Source of the DNA: Pseudogymnoascus destructans
Taxonomy: Eukaryota; Ascomycota; Leotiomycetes; Thelebolales; Thelebolaceae
Assembly: GCF_001641265.1 (NCBI RefSeq)
Contig: NW_020167545.1
Coordinates: forward strand, 62,001-126,000
DNA length: 64,000 bases
Reading direction: 5' to 3'
A program made the translations under genes and the position numbers. Below are positions 54,192 through 64,000 of this stretch, piece by piece. Under the pieces are notes generated by a model, which saw only the letters and a program-made list of their open reading frames with translations, was not told the DNA's origin and ran no database searches. Each line of letters opens with the position of its first letter. The stretch's first letter is position 1.

Positions 54192-54412
54192 ACGTACATG
54201 TATAACAAACCGGCCAAACAAGCGAACCGGCCAATCCATTTTACACCTTAAATCAAGAATTTCATAACTTAATATCTCAACAACCCTTTAATAATAAGTT
54301 ATAAAAATATGTACTTAGCCTTTTATAAGCATTTAAAGTAGTCTATTTGATTTTTAAAGCAATTAGTATTGTAGTTATTAAGATATTGAGTTTTAGCCCC
54401 CACTTTTGACCT
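54192..54412 (+). mobile_element. Fot-type end (family 6) joined to half a palindromic MITE
   Basis: TA then ACGTACATGTATAACAAACC with AACCGGCCAA twice, 17 bp apart; from about 54236 the sequence follows one arm of the palindrome at 6543-6988 (TTTTACACCTTAAATCA.. to CCCACTTTTGACCT). The second arm and other end are missing. Confidence 0.7.
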
Positions 54413-54429
54413 ATTGCGGCCATTAATGC

Positions 54430-54957
54430 AGAGGAGCTGGAGGAGAAGTTGAAGGCCCTACCAAAGGGCGAAGGCAAAGCTGTAAGTAATAGCTAAAACA
54501 TGACGATACTATCTAACATAATGGTTAGACTGGCAAGACATCGACTAGTGACAGCGGTGAAGAAAATACCTTAAAGGATATCTGGGCCAGCAACATGGTC
54601 CCAGTCATTGAGCGCTGGGAGCGCAATATTGCCCTTGCTGGCAACATCCTTATGCCCGAACTCTCAAGGAAGGAGATCGAAGAGTTTGCTGGGGGGGTTA
54701 GCAACCCTGATAATATCAAAGAGTTCGTGAAGCAGTGGGAGAATAACAGCAATGCTGATGTTGAAGATGGGCTGGTAGATTTTGATGATGATAGTGAAGA
54801 AGTGGAGGTGGTTATATCAGAGGATGAGGAGGACGATGATGAGGACGAGGATAGCCTCAACGGCTTCATAGTCAGGGTTGTAGAGGAGGAGGAGGAGGTG
54901 GAGGAGGAGGAGGAGGAGGAAGAAGAGGAGGAGGAGGAGAAGGAGGAGGAGGAGTAA
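54430..54957 (+). pseudogene. 3' end of an unrecognised gene with acidic tail
   Basis: Open reading from about 54425 (EELEEKLKALPKGEGKA) into a GTAAGT..TTAG intron at about 54481-54528, then TGKTSTSDSGEENTLKDIWA and the frame from 54595 (VIERWERNIALAGNILMPEL, then EFAGGVSNPDNIKEFVKQWE) to a poly-Glu tail from a GAG microsatellite. The 5' part is cut off by the MITE half. No family recognised. Confidence 0.4.
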
Positions 54958-55108
54958 ATTCACGTCGTATACTGTACTATAGTATACTAAACCAATGGAG
55001 TTTTTGTGGTTACTGAATTCCATTTTGAGATCTTCTGCCGTTACTATCTGCCGTTACTATCTAATAAAACTATTTGTCAGTACTCCGAATAGTGACTACT
55101 GTACTCAT

Positions 55109-55416
55109 AGTAACGGCCAGCAGTAACGGAAGAGAGCCCAAAAGCAAAAAGCCAGCATGCTTCTACTCCTCGGCTGAGCCAAGGAACACAGTCCGACCAA
55201 TTAACAGTCAAACGCCTATTTTGCAATTCCAATTCATATTACACTAGCTACAGACTCTGCATCCAATAAAAATAAGGGCTACTACTCATCATCTCGGTTA
55301 CACGTAGGCTACAGTAACGGCCAGCAGTAACGGAAGAGATCCCAAAAGCAAAAAGCCAGCATGCTTCTACTCCTCGGCTGAGCCAAGGAATACAGCCCGG
55401 CCAATTAACAATCAAA
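55109..55416. repeat. 104-bp direct repeat, two copies
   Basis: 55109-55212 and 55313-55416 are the same length and differ at about six positions; both start with the AGTAACGG pair and end CCAATTAACARTCAAA. The 100-bp spacer is not related. Confidence 0.85.
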
Positions 55417-55952
55417 TGTCGGTTATACAGTTTAACTTTATATTATGCTACATAGGAAATATAATCGATCTGTATCTACTTAGGGTTATACACACTGCTC
55501 ATTATCTTGTTATATGCTGTAGCAACAGCTAATAGTACTAGATATAGCTTCAGACTTTGAAATAAGATAGGGCTAATGTAGCAAATTGTTAAGCCAATGA
55601 AACCAAATTGCTGATTTTGTAATTTAAAACTCGTAAGCATTACTCTCTAGCGTTATGGTAAACCTAATTAGAGCTAGACAAAATTGTTTAACTCCATAAT
55701 ACTATGTTCAACTAACACAAAATAGGAATAGCAAAGAGTAACGGCAATGAGTAACGGCAAAGAGTAATGACAAAGAGTTCAAATATTACCCTATTGCAAT
55801 GTGGCATTCTTGTATTCTGTACTACCATTTGTTCTATTGCAAAAGACTATGAAGAAATGGCCGTCCTTCCAAAAGGCCTCACTTGACATTCATCATTCGT
55901 CTGATTGACCTACACTCCTACTACAGTACATTTTCTCTATCCTCTTAACAAC

Positions 55953-58196
55953 ATGTCGAGCCCAAGCCCATTTACAATGATGAATCAGTCACAATTTGAG
56001 CATCCGCTTACCTCTGACACTGAGGATATCAACTCGCCTTTCGAGCCAGCTCGCAAACTCATTTACACTTAGTAAGTTATCTATCCAGTGGTCTAGAGTA
56101 ACGTTCTAGAGTAACGCTAATGACCTTCTTTAGCTGCCGCGTGCGCATTTGGAAAGGAATACCATACAGCCTTTCACACATACAGCATGGTGAGAGCAGT
56201 TGATTATAGCCATAATTTCATCAAGCCTCCCTTTTCGAATAGTGGAGAACAAGGAGGTGCGAAAGGTTCTAAACATGTTGAAACCCGACCTGGAAATTCC
56301 ACACCGGACAGTTATACGCAAAGAATTAACAATGCAATTTAACAACGTCATGGAGAAGCTACTATTGGATTTACCGCCTATGGCAAAGGTTTCAATTGCC
56401 CTTGATGGATGGCAAAGTCTGTTCAAATTAGCGTTTTTAGCAATTACTGTGTATTATATCACTGACGATTGGCAATGGAGAGAGGTGAGCAGATTATAAC
56501 TTATATAATAATATATTAACTTACTAACATACATCTTATAGTGTCTTATTGGTTTCGAGCCAATGACTGGAGCCCATTCAGGACAAAATATGGCAGCTGT
56601 TGTACACAATGTACTGGAACAATTCAATATTACGGGACGACTTTTTGCGTGACAACTGATAATGCATCAAACAATGGAACAATGCGCAAGGAACTTGAGA
56701 GCTACATGAGAAGTACTACACAAGAAGTAGAGTGGAGTAGTGATGCAACAAAAATACCATGCATGGCGCATGTTATACAGCTAGTTGTAAAAGCTATGCT
56801 AAAGGCCTTCAATGTCGACATAGCTGAAGAAGTTATAGATGTTACTGGTGTTTCAATTACTGATGATACGACAGTCACATCAGCTATTAGAAAGGTTAGT
56901 CCATAATAGTAACGCTTGATAGTAATGCCAACTGACGTCAAATACACAGATACGCACTCTTAGCAATCTTGTGAGCAGGTCTGCAAAGAAAACTGAATTA
57001 TTGCTCCAGAAGCAATCTGATATAGAAGCAAAGGGACTACTGCGGCTAAAACGGGATATTGATATATGCTGGAATTCTACATATGACATGATAGTCCGAG
57101 CGATAAGACTACGCATCCCAATTAAAAGTTGGCTTGAGGAACAGATTATTAAGGAGCCTCATCTTGATCAATTCGCATTATCACCAACCGACTGGAAAAA
57201 ACTAAAATACTTAGTCGCTCTTCTGCAGCCCTTTGCAGAATTTACTCATCTTATTGGAAACACGAAAGACACTACAATCAACCATACATGGAATGTATAC
57301 AATACATTATTTGACCATCTTGATGATATCAATCAAAAGCTATATAACAAGGATACAGCATCTAATCCTTGGGTAGACGAGTTTACTGCTGCTATTACTG
57401 CAGTTGTTGCAAAGTTAAGGCACTATTACACTGAAACTGGTGGTCCTGTTGAACAGACGTATGCTCTTGCTGCAATTCTTGATCCATCTCAGAAACTGGA
57501 CATTTTTAATGCTCCTGAATGGGACCACTCAAAGAAGTACCGCCAAATATTCTTAGATTACTGGAAGGCTTACTATCAAAAAGATTCGAGGGACCAGCAT
57601 GAGGCAGTACCGCCTTGCCCCTATACACCAACAAGTCTTAATGCGGTATTTCGGATGAACCGGCAGCTACATAAAGGGTGGCAGAGCCCATTAAGTACCA
57701 GCTATAATGAAGCTGAGCGTTATTTAAATGCGCCAGTGGTTAGTGCTGATGCAGATACTCCAGTGCTCCTAGTGTGGAAGACCTTAGAGCTCTCTTACCC
57801 TTCAGTTGCGAAGCATGGGATATCCTTGCAGTACCAGGTAAGCTCCTACAGTAACAGTTAAGAGTAACGCAAATATCTTACAAATCGCTTTAAACAGCTA
57901 CTGGTACTGGAGTTGAGCGCATATTTAATATTGCCCACGATATCCATGAATACCACAGGGCACAAATGAGTACGACTACAGTTCGAGAGTCGATGATTGT
58001 TAAACACTATCATAGGTATAAGTGGGAACTTGATAATCATTGGGATAATATAGACCATATATTTGGTGCTCCTGACCCAGACTCTATAATTGAGGACTCT
58101 GATCGACAAGTTGCTATGACGATGGTAATATCATCTGACGAGGAGGATGCTGAACAAGACCTACCAGACCCATCAATGCCACATAGAGCTACATAA
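55953..58196 (+). pseudogene. hAT-type transposase, several exons, one frameshift
   Basis: ATG 55953 opens a polar N-terminus. Introns with GT..AG ends at 56072-56133, 56485-56541, 56895-56949 and near 57838-57898. Family features: SSLPFRIVENKEVRKVLNML, ISIALDGWQS (first Asp region), FLAITVYYITDDWQ, GFEPMTGAHSG, VTTDNASNNGTM, CMAHVIQLVVKA, CWNSTYDMI and the C-terminal dimerisation end ATGTGVERIFNIAHDIHEYH. A 1-nt loss in a T run near 56641 shifts the frame just before VTTDNASNN. The BED-finger region (56134-56200) is poorly formed, with a possible 20-bp pseudo-intron. The last junction is one nucleotide off. Otherwise little decayed. Confidence 0.8.
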
Positions 58197-58365
58197 GGTC
58201 GCAATGGAAGATTGGAAACTCAGAGGAAGCGAAATTTTGGGGTTCTAAATAAGGACCTTCAGAATGATGAAGCCTCCATTGATACTCCTTGACATTCGCA
58301 ACGACTTAGAAGGTAGAGGAGGGTACTATTCAGATGTGGGTTAGAGTAACGGCTCACAGTAACGG

Positions 58366-58802
58366 AATATATCACTAATTAGCCTTATATAGCATTTGGA
58401 ACCAGCTTGAACAATATATTATGTTAACTACTGCAATAGATACCAACCTTTGCGCTAGGTGGTAGGAAGGCTGGCCTCCCAAAGTCGACACAAACCTGTG
58501 TGTGATGGCAGTGGTGGTGATGGTAGGGAAGCCACTGTAAGCTGATGCATTCTGAGACATACGGCACTTATAACTCTAATGTAATTACCATAATTTATTA
58601 TCTATATGATAAATTTATCCTAATTTCTATCAATATACCATTACTATATACCATTACTCTTGGTCACAGGACTAACATCGTGATCTACAAGCTAAATATA
58701 CTAAACTTCACCCTAGACCCTGACTGCTCTTTGATCAGCTGTCAGCTCACGTGGCACCATGTTAATTAGCTGAAACCCTCTAATAGAGGGTTTCAGCTTA
58801 AA
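58366..58802. other. Intergenic stretch with a strong hairpin
   Basis: AGCTGAAACCCTCTAATAGA.. forms a 14-bp-arm hairpin at about 58766-58796, just left of a pogo end. No gene. Confidence 0.5.
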
Positions 58803-59996
58803 TACAGTAGAGTCCCGCTAAGCCAATGGAATCTAGCCACTAATTTGATATCGCCTTAATGAATATATCGCGGAACTGAATGCTTATATAACCCAACTAT
58901 CTAGACTGCTTTGAACTCTGCCATTAACATCTAATGCCTCTAAATCTACGTCATATCGCTCAATAGCTCTTATTGTGCTGTTGAGATATCATCTCGACTT
59001 TCTGTAAACTCAATTAGAATTTGAACAAGCCACCGAGCAGCCTGTATTGAAGGTATAGGCTGCTCTAGGGTTGCTTCTTCTTCTTCTTCTTCATTTTGAG
59101 CATCATTACATTGACTTAGATGACTTGATATAATATCTTGTAAAACCTTCTCCTCTGTTAGTGTCTTAGTATCATTACTCTAGGCCTGTGTTTCCTCATT
59201 AGGATTTAAGAAATTGTGTAATGCTATTGCATCTTGTATATTTATATTTCCAGCTCTTGTAACGTTATCATATAATTCAGATAGATTTGGGGATTAATGA
59301 GCAAGTGGTATAATTAAAAGTGTGCTTTTTCAAAAGCAATTGTTTATTGCTGTGCTGTGTAAGTAGATATTCTAGCTTCATAAAGCCCATTAAATAGTAA
59401 GATGAAGGTTCATTATTTAAACTAGATTAATGTTAGAATCAAAGCACTGTAACATAAATGAGAGCCATTGTTAACAATAATAAGCTTTAAAGGGCTGTAT
59501 TCCTTAAGTAAAAGGTTAAAATAACTTGTTGAATTAGGAGGAAGCTAGCAGATTCAAATATTTAGAGGTAGAGGATTAAGTTCAAGACCACAATAATGGC
59601 TAGAGAAGTTATCCACAGAGAGAAGGATAGTTGGAGATGTTCTAATATGTTAATAGAAGGCTTGTAACCACTCCTTCATTAAAGTTGTGTTTATCTAGGC
59701 TTTCTTGTTCTACCACCACTCTCTACCCATTGTTAAGACATTGATCTTCCGAAGTGTGTAAGGTTGCTTTGCTTTACTAATTATCTAAACAGAAAAGTGG
59801 TTAGTACCAGTTGCATTAACACAGAAAACAAGAGTTATCCTAGCTGTGATTAGGTTGCAAGACCTCTAGATGGAACCATTTGCTAAAACAATGCTGTTTC
59901 ATCCATATTGTATATATCCTCCTCTTGATATTCTCTAGCTACAGTTTGTAAAGCCTTTATATCCTCTTCTATAGACTTGCTAACAGATCCTGCCTC
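58803..59996 (-). pseudogene. Pogo/Tigger-type element relic
   Basis: Left end CAGTAGAGTCCCGCTAAGCC at about 58803. The minus strand gives a decayed transposase: from EEDIKALQTVAREYQEEDIY and NMDETA near 59890-59950, through NHFSVQIISKAKQPYTLRKI, KAWINTTLMKEWLQAFYQHI, TILLSVDNFSSHYCG and LPPNSTSYF, to an acidic LQDIISSHLSQCNDAQ then Glu run and LVQILIEFTESRDDIS at the end. Stops in most segments. Same type as the element at 7586 but not a close copy. The 5' part is missing. Confidence 0.75.
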
Positions 59997-60080
59997 TGTA
60001 AGGATGCCTCCGCCCTCAGTGACGGAAAGGATCAGAGTCGGGCAGGTTACGGTCACGTGGGGAGAGTTAGGGCAGGTTAG
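59997..60080. other. GC-richer scrap, possible LTR start
   Basis: TGTAAGGATGCCTCCGCCCTCAG resembles the first bases of the gypsy-2 LTR (TGTAAGACGGCCCTCACG). It is interrupted by the next LTR. Too short to be sure. Confidence 0.3.
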
Positions 60081-60895
60081 TGTAATGGTGGGTGCACCAG
60101 ATGTGAGAATCTAGCCACCCAAGAAAGGGATGATTTTACCAAGGCAACACACTGTCTTAGGAAAAAGAGCCAAAGGGTCGTAGCTTAGACTATTCCACAA
60201 CGCAGCAATCAGGTGTATGATGTAGTGGAGTGGTTTAGACAAGTTGTAACAAATGTTGAGTCTGAGAACTCAGGGATAAGTGAGAGGTTAGCACCTCACT
60301 GACTTTTCAGAAACAAGGAGTAACAAGATCAATGCTTGGAAGCTTGGAAAAGACGTGGAAGTATGTGATAGTCGATTTACTGTATTGTCTGCTTGCCCTT
60401 TCTTAAGTAAAGGGCAATCCTATTTATGCTAAAGGAGTGTAGTTCTCTCATTTTCCATGACTTTCCATGACTAACCAGGCTTGGTAACTGTAGTCGACGT
60501 AAGAGAATCCCATAGAACCATCTCCTAGGTTCCTAGCCTATAGGAAGTGAAAGGAGGTCCAAGGTCAGAGTACCCCTATATACAAATTATGTCATAACTT
60601 AACCAATCTTGTGGGTAACTAAGGAGCGATGACGTGTAATGAATCATAGAGGGTTGTAGAAGCTTTTGGAGCTATTGTTCATGTTCCTAGGCCTCTAGTT
60701 GATAGAGATATGTCATGTGTAGTATTAGCCCAGTAACTAAGGAGTGATGTCATGTAATGAATCATAGAGGGTTGTAGAGATATGCTATGTGGTCATATCG
60801 GCCCAGTAACTAAGGAGCAATGACGTGTAATGAATCATAGAGGGTTGTAGCAATCGTTGAGTAGTATTGCTCTTGTTGTTGGTGTGACAAGCCAA
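60081..60895 (-). mobile_element. gypsy-1 subtype A LTR, truncated at its U3 end
   Basis: Inverted copy starting TGTAATGGTGGGTGCACCAG after GTTAG, colinear with subtype A through all three blocks. It breaks off at GTGTGACAAGCCAAAAT, about 95 bp before the expected TGTCATACTGAC end, and joins pogo coding sequence directly. No second target duplication. Confidence 0.88.
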
Positions 60896-61233
60896 AATTT
60901 TGCCCTGTATGATAATAACAGGTGGAATCACTTGCCCACTTGTAGAGACAGCTTCAACAACAGTAAGGGAACTCTTGTTTTCAGGACTTGGTGTGTAGAG
61001 TTTGTATATTCTAATAGGCACCATAACTTGTTCACCACCTAGGATTCTAATTCGAAATCCTGTTTCATCTATATTCTATAAGTTGCATGGTTTGCAACTA
61101 TGCTCTTGCTTTATCCCATGCTCTTGTAGAAATGTAGTATCTCTTTGAAACCATTCTTCAACTACTGTTTCATCATGTGCTGTTGTTCGCTGTCGTGATA
61201 TAGGCTTTGTTGTAAGGACACAGGGCACCCAGC
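60896..61233 (-). pseudogene. Pogo-type transposase fragment between two LTRs
   Basis: The minus strand from 61233 reads VLTTKPISRQRTTAHDETVV, EEWFQRDTTFLQEHGIKQEH, a stop, NIDETGFRIRILGG and ENKSSLTVVEAVSTSGQVIP followed by PVIIIQGK: the end of the HTH part and the first third of the DDE_1 domain. It is cut on the left by the gypsy-1 LTR and on the right by the gypsy-2 LTR. Confidence 0.75.
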
Positions 61234-61472
61234 TGTAAGACGGCCCTCACGTGAGGGCACGTGAGGTGTCACGCTCTTACAGTGGACCTGGCGGGCTCGG
61301 TAAATTAGGGCCTACGGGTTCCTGTATATAAGGGGCTGGAGGCTCGGAGTGAGGCCTCCAGTCAATAGTCGCTGTATATACGTAGACCTATTGTTACGCA
61401 TTGAATCCTACTTCCTACCTACTGATCTGGTTCCCTGAGCTCCCGTGTGACCCTGGGTCCTACGCCTTTACA
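61234..61472 (+). repeat. gypsy-2 5' LTR (about 239 bp)
   Basis: TGTAAGACGGCCCTCACGTG..CCTACGCCTTTACA, with TATA-like TGTATATAAGGGG near 61323. The preceding 5 bp are CCAGC; the partner duplication is outside the window. A primer-binding site should begin near 61474 (TCTATTGACTC); I could not assign the tRNA. Confidence 0.75.
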
Positions 61473-61512
61473 ATTCTATTGACTCAACCCATACTCAGCC
61501 TACCAGATCAGG

Positions 61513-62790
61513 ATGGCGAGCCAGGAAAAGAGGATTACCCGAGCGACCTCCGGAGGAGTGACTCCAGCGGCAGAAACCATCGAGGCCAGCCCACCGACTC
61601 TGGGCCCTGAAGCCAGCAGCTCCGCGACGAGCAAAGCGGACAGGATGCCGTCAAAGCTGGCCGCCCTCAAGAATAGGATCGAAGAAGAGAGGGCCTACTA
61701 CAATACCATGGAAGAAGCCCTCCAAGTATTCCGACGATCGCACGGCGACGACTATAGCGCCTACCCGGAGGAAGTAAGGGTCTTCGCAGAAAGACAGGCC
61801 CGAATACAAGAAGAAGGACGCCGGAAAAGGCGACACCAAGACAGTGAGGAAGAATGGGAGGGGACCCCAAACGAGGAGGAACAAGAGACTGCCTCCGTAG
61901 TATCGCGAGAAGCAACCCCGTCGTATAGGCCTTTCGGCAAGGTCAAGGACCCTAAGGTCTACAAAGGCGAGTCGACACGCGAGCTCAACGAGTTTATGGC
62001 CTCAATCCGCGCTTCCTTCCGATACCAGCCAAGAATGTTCCCAACCGAGCAATCCAAGGTGGCCTTCGCCGCCCAATACCTTGAGAGCGACCCCATGAAG
62101 GAGTGGGACAACCGCTGCGCCTCGCAAGAGGAAGGGCTCGAGGACCCTTTAGATATCGCAGGGTTTGAAGAGTTCCTTCGCGACCTCCATATCGACCCAG
62201 CCAACCGGCAACGCATTGCAGCCCTCAAATACAATGGCGCCCACCAGCGTAAGGGGCAGGGTATCCGCAAATTCGTTGCGTACCTCGAGGAATTGGAGCG
62301 GGAAATGGAGCCCTACACCGAGTCCCAGAGGACCACCCACCTCCTGACGAAGTTACACCCAGAAATGAGGCAGCGCCTCCTTGAGGGTGGCTACGCCGAG
62401 CGTTCCACGACCCACAGGGAGGCTGTTGTCAATATCCTAGCCATGCTGGAAATGAACAACCGGTGGGTAACTGAGAAGAATCCTTCTACGGATAGGCCCA
62501 ACACAAGGGAGAATAAGGGAACCCTGCAGGGTGGCTTTCCAGCTCGGAAGGGCCACTTCAATAGCCACAAGTCGGGCAATCACCGGGAGCGAACGCCCTT
62601 CCAGGATTGCCGTCGATCGGACCAACAACCTGCGCGCAAGCCAGCCGACACCCAAGGCGCAAGGCCTACCCAAGTAGGGAACGCCTGTTACAACTGTGGC
62701 AGACCAGGCCACTTTGCAAAGGACTGCCATAGCCAGCACACTGGGCCGGGAGTCCGGAAGCTGGATACCCAACTCCTCAAGTGGGAGTGA
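61513..62790 (+). CDS. gypsy-2 Gag (425 aa)
   Basis: ATG 61513 to TGA 62788-62790. Charged N-terminus, retrotransposon gag domain about residues 135-280 (KDPKVYKGESTRELNEFMAS, RYQPRMFPTEQSKVAFAAQY, LHPEMRQRLLEGGY), basic linker and one CCHC knuckle CYNCGRPGHFAKDC near residues 395-408. Pol continues in the same frame right after the stop. Confidence 0.92.
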   Translation: MASQEKRITRATSGGVTPAAETIEASPPTLGPEASSSATSKADRMPSKLAALKNRIEEERAYYNTMEEALQVFRRSHGDDYSAYPEEVRVFAERQARIQEEGRRKRRHQDSEEEWEGTPNEEEQETASVVSREATPSYRPFGKVKDPKVYKGESTRELNEFMASIRASFRYQPRMFPTEQSKVAFAAQYLESDPMKEWDNRCASQEEGLEDPLDIAGFEEFLRDLHIDPANRQRIAALKYNGAHQRKGQGIRKFVAYLEELEREMEPYTESQRTTHLLTKLHPEMRQRLLEGGYAERSTTHREAVVNILAMLEMNNRWVTEKNPSTDRPNTRENKGTLQGGFPARKGHFNSHKSGNHRERTPFQDCRRSDQQPARKPADTQGARPTQVGNACYNCGRPGHFAKDCHSQHTGPGVRKLDTQLLKWE

Positions 62791-64000
62791 CTCCCTACCG
62801 AAGCCCTACGCCCTATGCAGGCGAAGAGGATGGAGATCGACATTGAAATCAAAGTAGGGCCTACCTGGCACAAGGCCAAGGCTCTACTCGATTCGGGGTC
62901 GGACGCGTCAACTATCCACCCCCTCTTCGCAAAAGATAAGGGCCTAGAGTGCCGAGACAAGGGCCCACCTCGAGCGAGGGCTGTGGACGGCAAGGAGATT
63001 GCCATATACGGAGCGGCGACCGTACAGATCAAGGCCCGGGACCACTTTCGAAGGGAGACGACCGTAGACCAGACGTTCCTTTCCATGGATACCCCTGGTG
63101 TGGATGTTATCCTTGGAATGGACTGGATCGTACAGGTCAACCCCCAGATCGATTGGCAGACCCAGATATGGCGCTACCCCTTCGATATATCGAAGGCGAT
63201 GGAGGTGGGTATTGAAGAGCTAGACAAAGGCGATACTGCCTTTGTCCTGGCGTTGACCTCGGAAGGAGCGTTGGAACCCCAATGCCCAAGGGAGTACGCT
63301 GAATTCGCCGACGTCTCCTCTAAGGAGCGGGCAGAAGACCTACCCGAGCTGGGTAGGAAGACCCACGGTATCGATACCAGCATGCAAGAGCCGCCTTACG
63401 GCCCGGTATACAACCTATCTGAGATGGAGTTGGCCACACTCCGGGAATACCTTCAATCAAGCGAAAGGAAGGGTTGGATCCAGAGGAGCATAAGCCCAGC
63501 GGGCGCGCCCATACTGTTCGTACAGAAGAAGGACGGCAGTCTACGCCTCTGCGTGGATTATAGGGGTCTGAATAAGATCACCGTAAAGAATAGGCACCCC
63601 TTGCCGCTGATCACAGAGACCTTGGATCGGCTCCAAGGAGCGAAGGTCTTCACAAAGCTGGATATTAGGAACGCCTACCACAGGATCCGGATCCGCCCAG
63701 GCGACGAGTGGAAGACCGCCTTCCGCACTCGTTACGGCCACTTTGAGTACAAAGTGATGCCTTTTGGCTTGGCCAACGCGCCAGCCACGTTTCAGGCCTA
63801 TATGAACGAGACCCTCGAAGGGCTCGTTGATACGATATGCGTTGTATACCTCGACGATATCCTTATTTATTCCTCTAAAGAGGAGGAACATACCCACCAC
63901 GTACAGGAGGTCCTAGGTCGCCTACGAGAGGCGAACCTATATGTGAAGCTCTCAAAGTGCGAGTTCAATACCAAACAGGTAGGCTTCCTTGGATATACCG
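62791..64000 (+). CDS. gypsy-2 Pol, 5' part (protease and reverse transcriptase)
   Basis: Same reading frame as gag, open from the gag stop to the window end; the first in-frame ATG is at 62815. Protease KALLDSGSDASTIHPLF (62875-62930) and VDVILGMDW; then reverse transcriptase: PPYGPVYNLSEMELATLREY, ILFVQKKDGSLRLCVDYRGL, FTKLDIRNAYHRIRI, VMPFGLANAPATFQ, VVYLDDILIYS (63838-63875). No own start context is obvious, so expression probably depends on readthrough or a reinitiation event, unless the gag stop is a mutation. Confidence 0.92.

Larger units (their letters stand above)
55030..58365 (+). mobile_element. hAT transposon (about 3.3 kb)
   Basis: One hAT-type transposase gene flanked by regions rich in AGTAACG. 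The outermost pairs (CCGTTACT at 55039/55052; AGTAACGG at 58345/58358) are inverted relative to each other and probably lie within the ends. I could not fix the exact ends or an 8-bp target duplication. Confidence 0.7.
61234..64000 (+). mobile_element. Second Ty3/gypsy element (gypsy-2), 5' part, runs off the window
   Basis: 5' LTR, gag, protease and most of reverse transcriptase are visible; the rest and the 3' LTR lie beyond 64000. GC-richer than gypsy-1. Confidence 0.9.

Noticed and set aside
54817..55023. Leu-rich hydrophobic minus-strand frame
   Set aside because: Antisense of the GAG microsatellite that encodes the poly-Glu tail.
1..64000. tRNA, rRNA, replication origin or bacterial-type operons
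   Set aside because: None seen; the gene structure is eukaryotic throughout.

Overview
The window looks like a repeat-rich region of a filamentous ascomycete (Pezizomycotina) genome. Evidence: spliced genes with 45-120 bp GT..AG introns and CTAAC/CTGAC-type branch sites, typical ascomycete enzymes (FRE-type ferric reductase, nitronate monooxygenase, berberine-bridge-type oxidase, DHA1 drug transporter), and Fot/pogo, Tc1-mariner, hAT and Ty3 chromovirus transposons. I cannot name the species. I saw no tRNA, rRNA or CRISPR.

Only about 10 kb is host sequence, in three islands. (1) 15.8-17.8 kb: ferric reductase. (2) 24.7-32.8 kb: nitronate monooxygenase, a 605-residue one-helix membrane protein, and a dead FAD-linked oxidase. 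(3) 42.7-44.6 kb: a five-exon MFS drug transporter. The rest is transposons, many nested.

1-6.1 kb: Fot family 1 copy inserted in an older Fot relic, a family 2 Fot whose core is replaced by integrase-like DNA, and a GINGER-like integrase transposon. 6.1-14 kb: hAT relic, palindromic MITE, solo LTR, then a pogo element holding a solo LTR and a Fot element that itself holds another solo LTR, abutted by a Tc1-mariner element. 14-24.2 kb: MULE relic with a long palindrome, ferric reductase, solo LTR, second Fot family 1 copy, Fot and Myb-like fragments. 32.8-42.5 kb: Fot fragments around a Ty3/gypsy chromovirus with an intact 1597-codon gag-pol, and a solo LTR with a 13-unit minisatellite. 45.5-54.2 kb: two intact Fot transposase genes among relics. 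54.2-58.4 kb: hAT transposon. 58.7-64 kb: pogo relics, a truncated LTR, and the 5' half of a second gypsy element running off the end.

The most striking patterns are rules of spacing. Nearly every Fot-like family here has terminal repeats made of ACGT plus two direct copies of a family-specific motif exactly 17 bp apart, although the motif differs between families. The hAT element carries AGTAACG pairs exactly 13 bp apart at both ends and also in three introns of its transposase gene. Two LTR families have independently expanded promoter-proximal repeats pairing an AP-1/Gcn4-like TGAYTCA with ACACGTCA.
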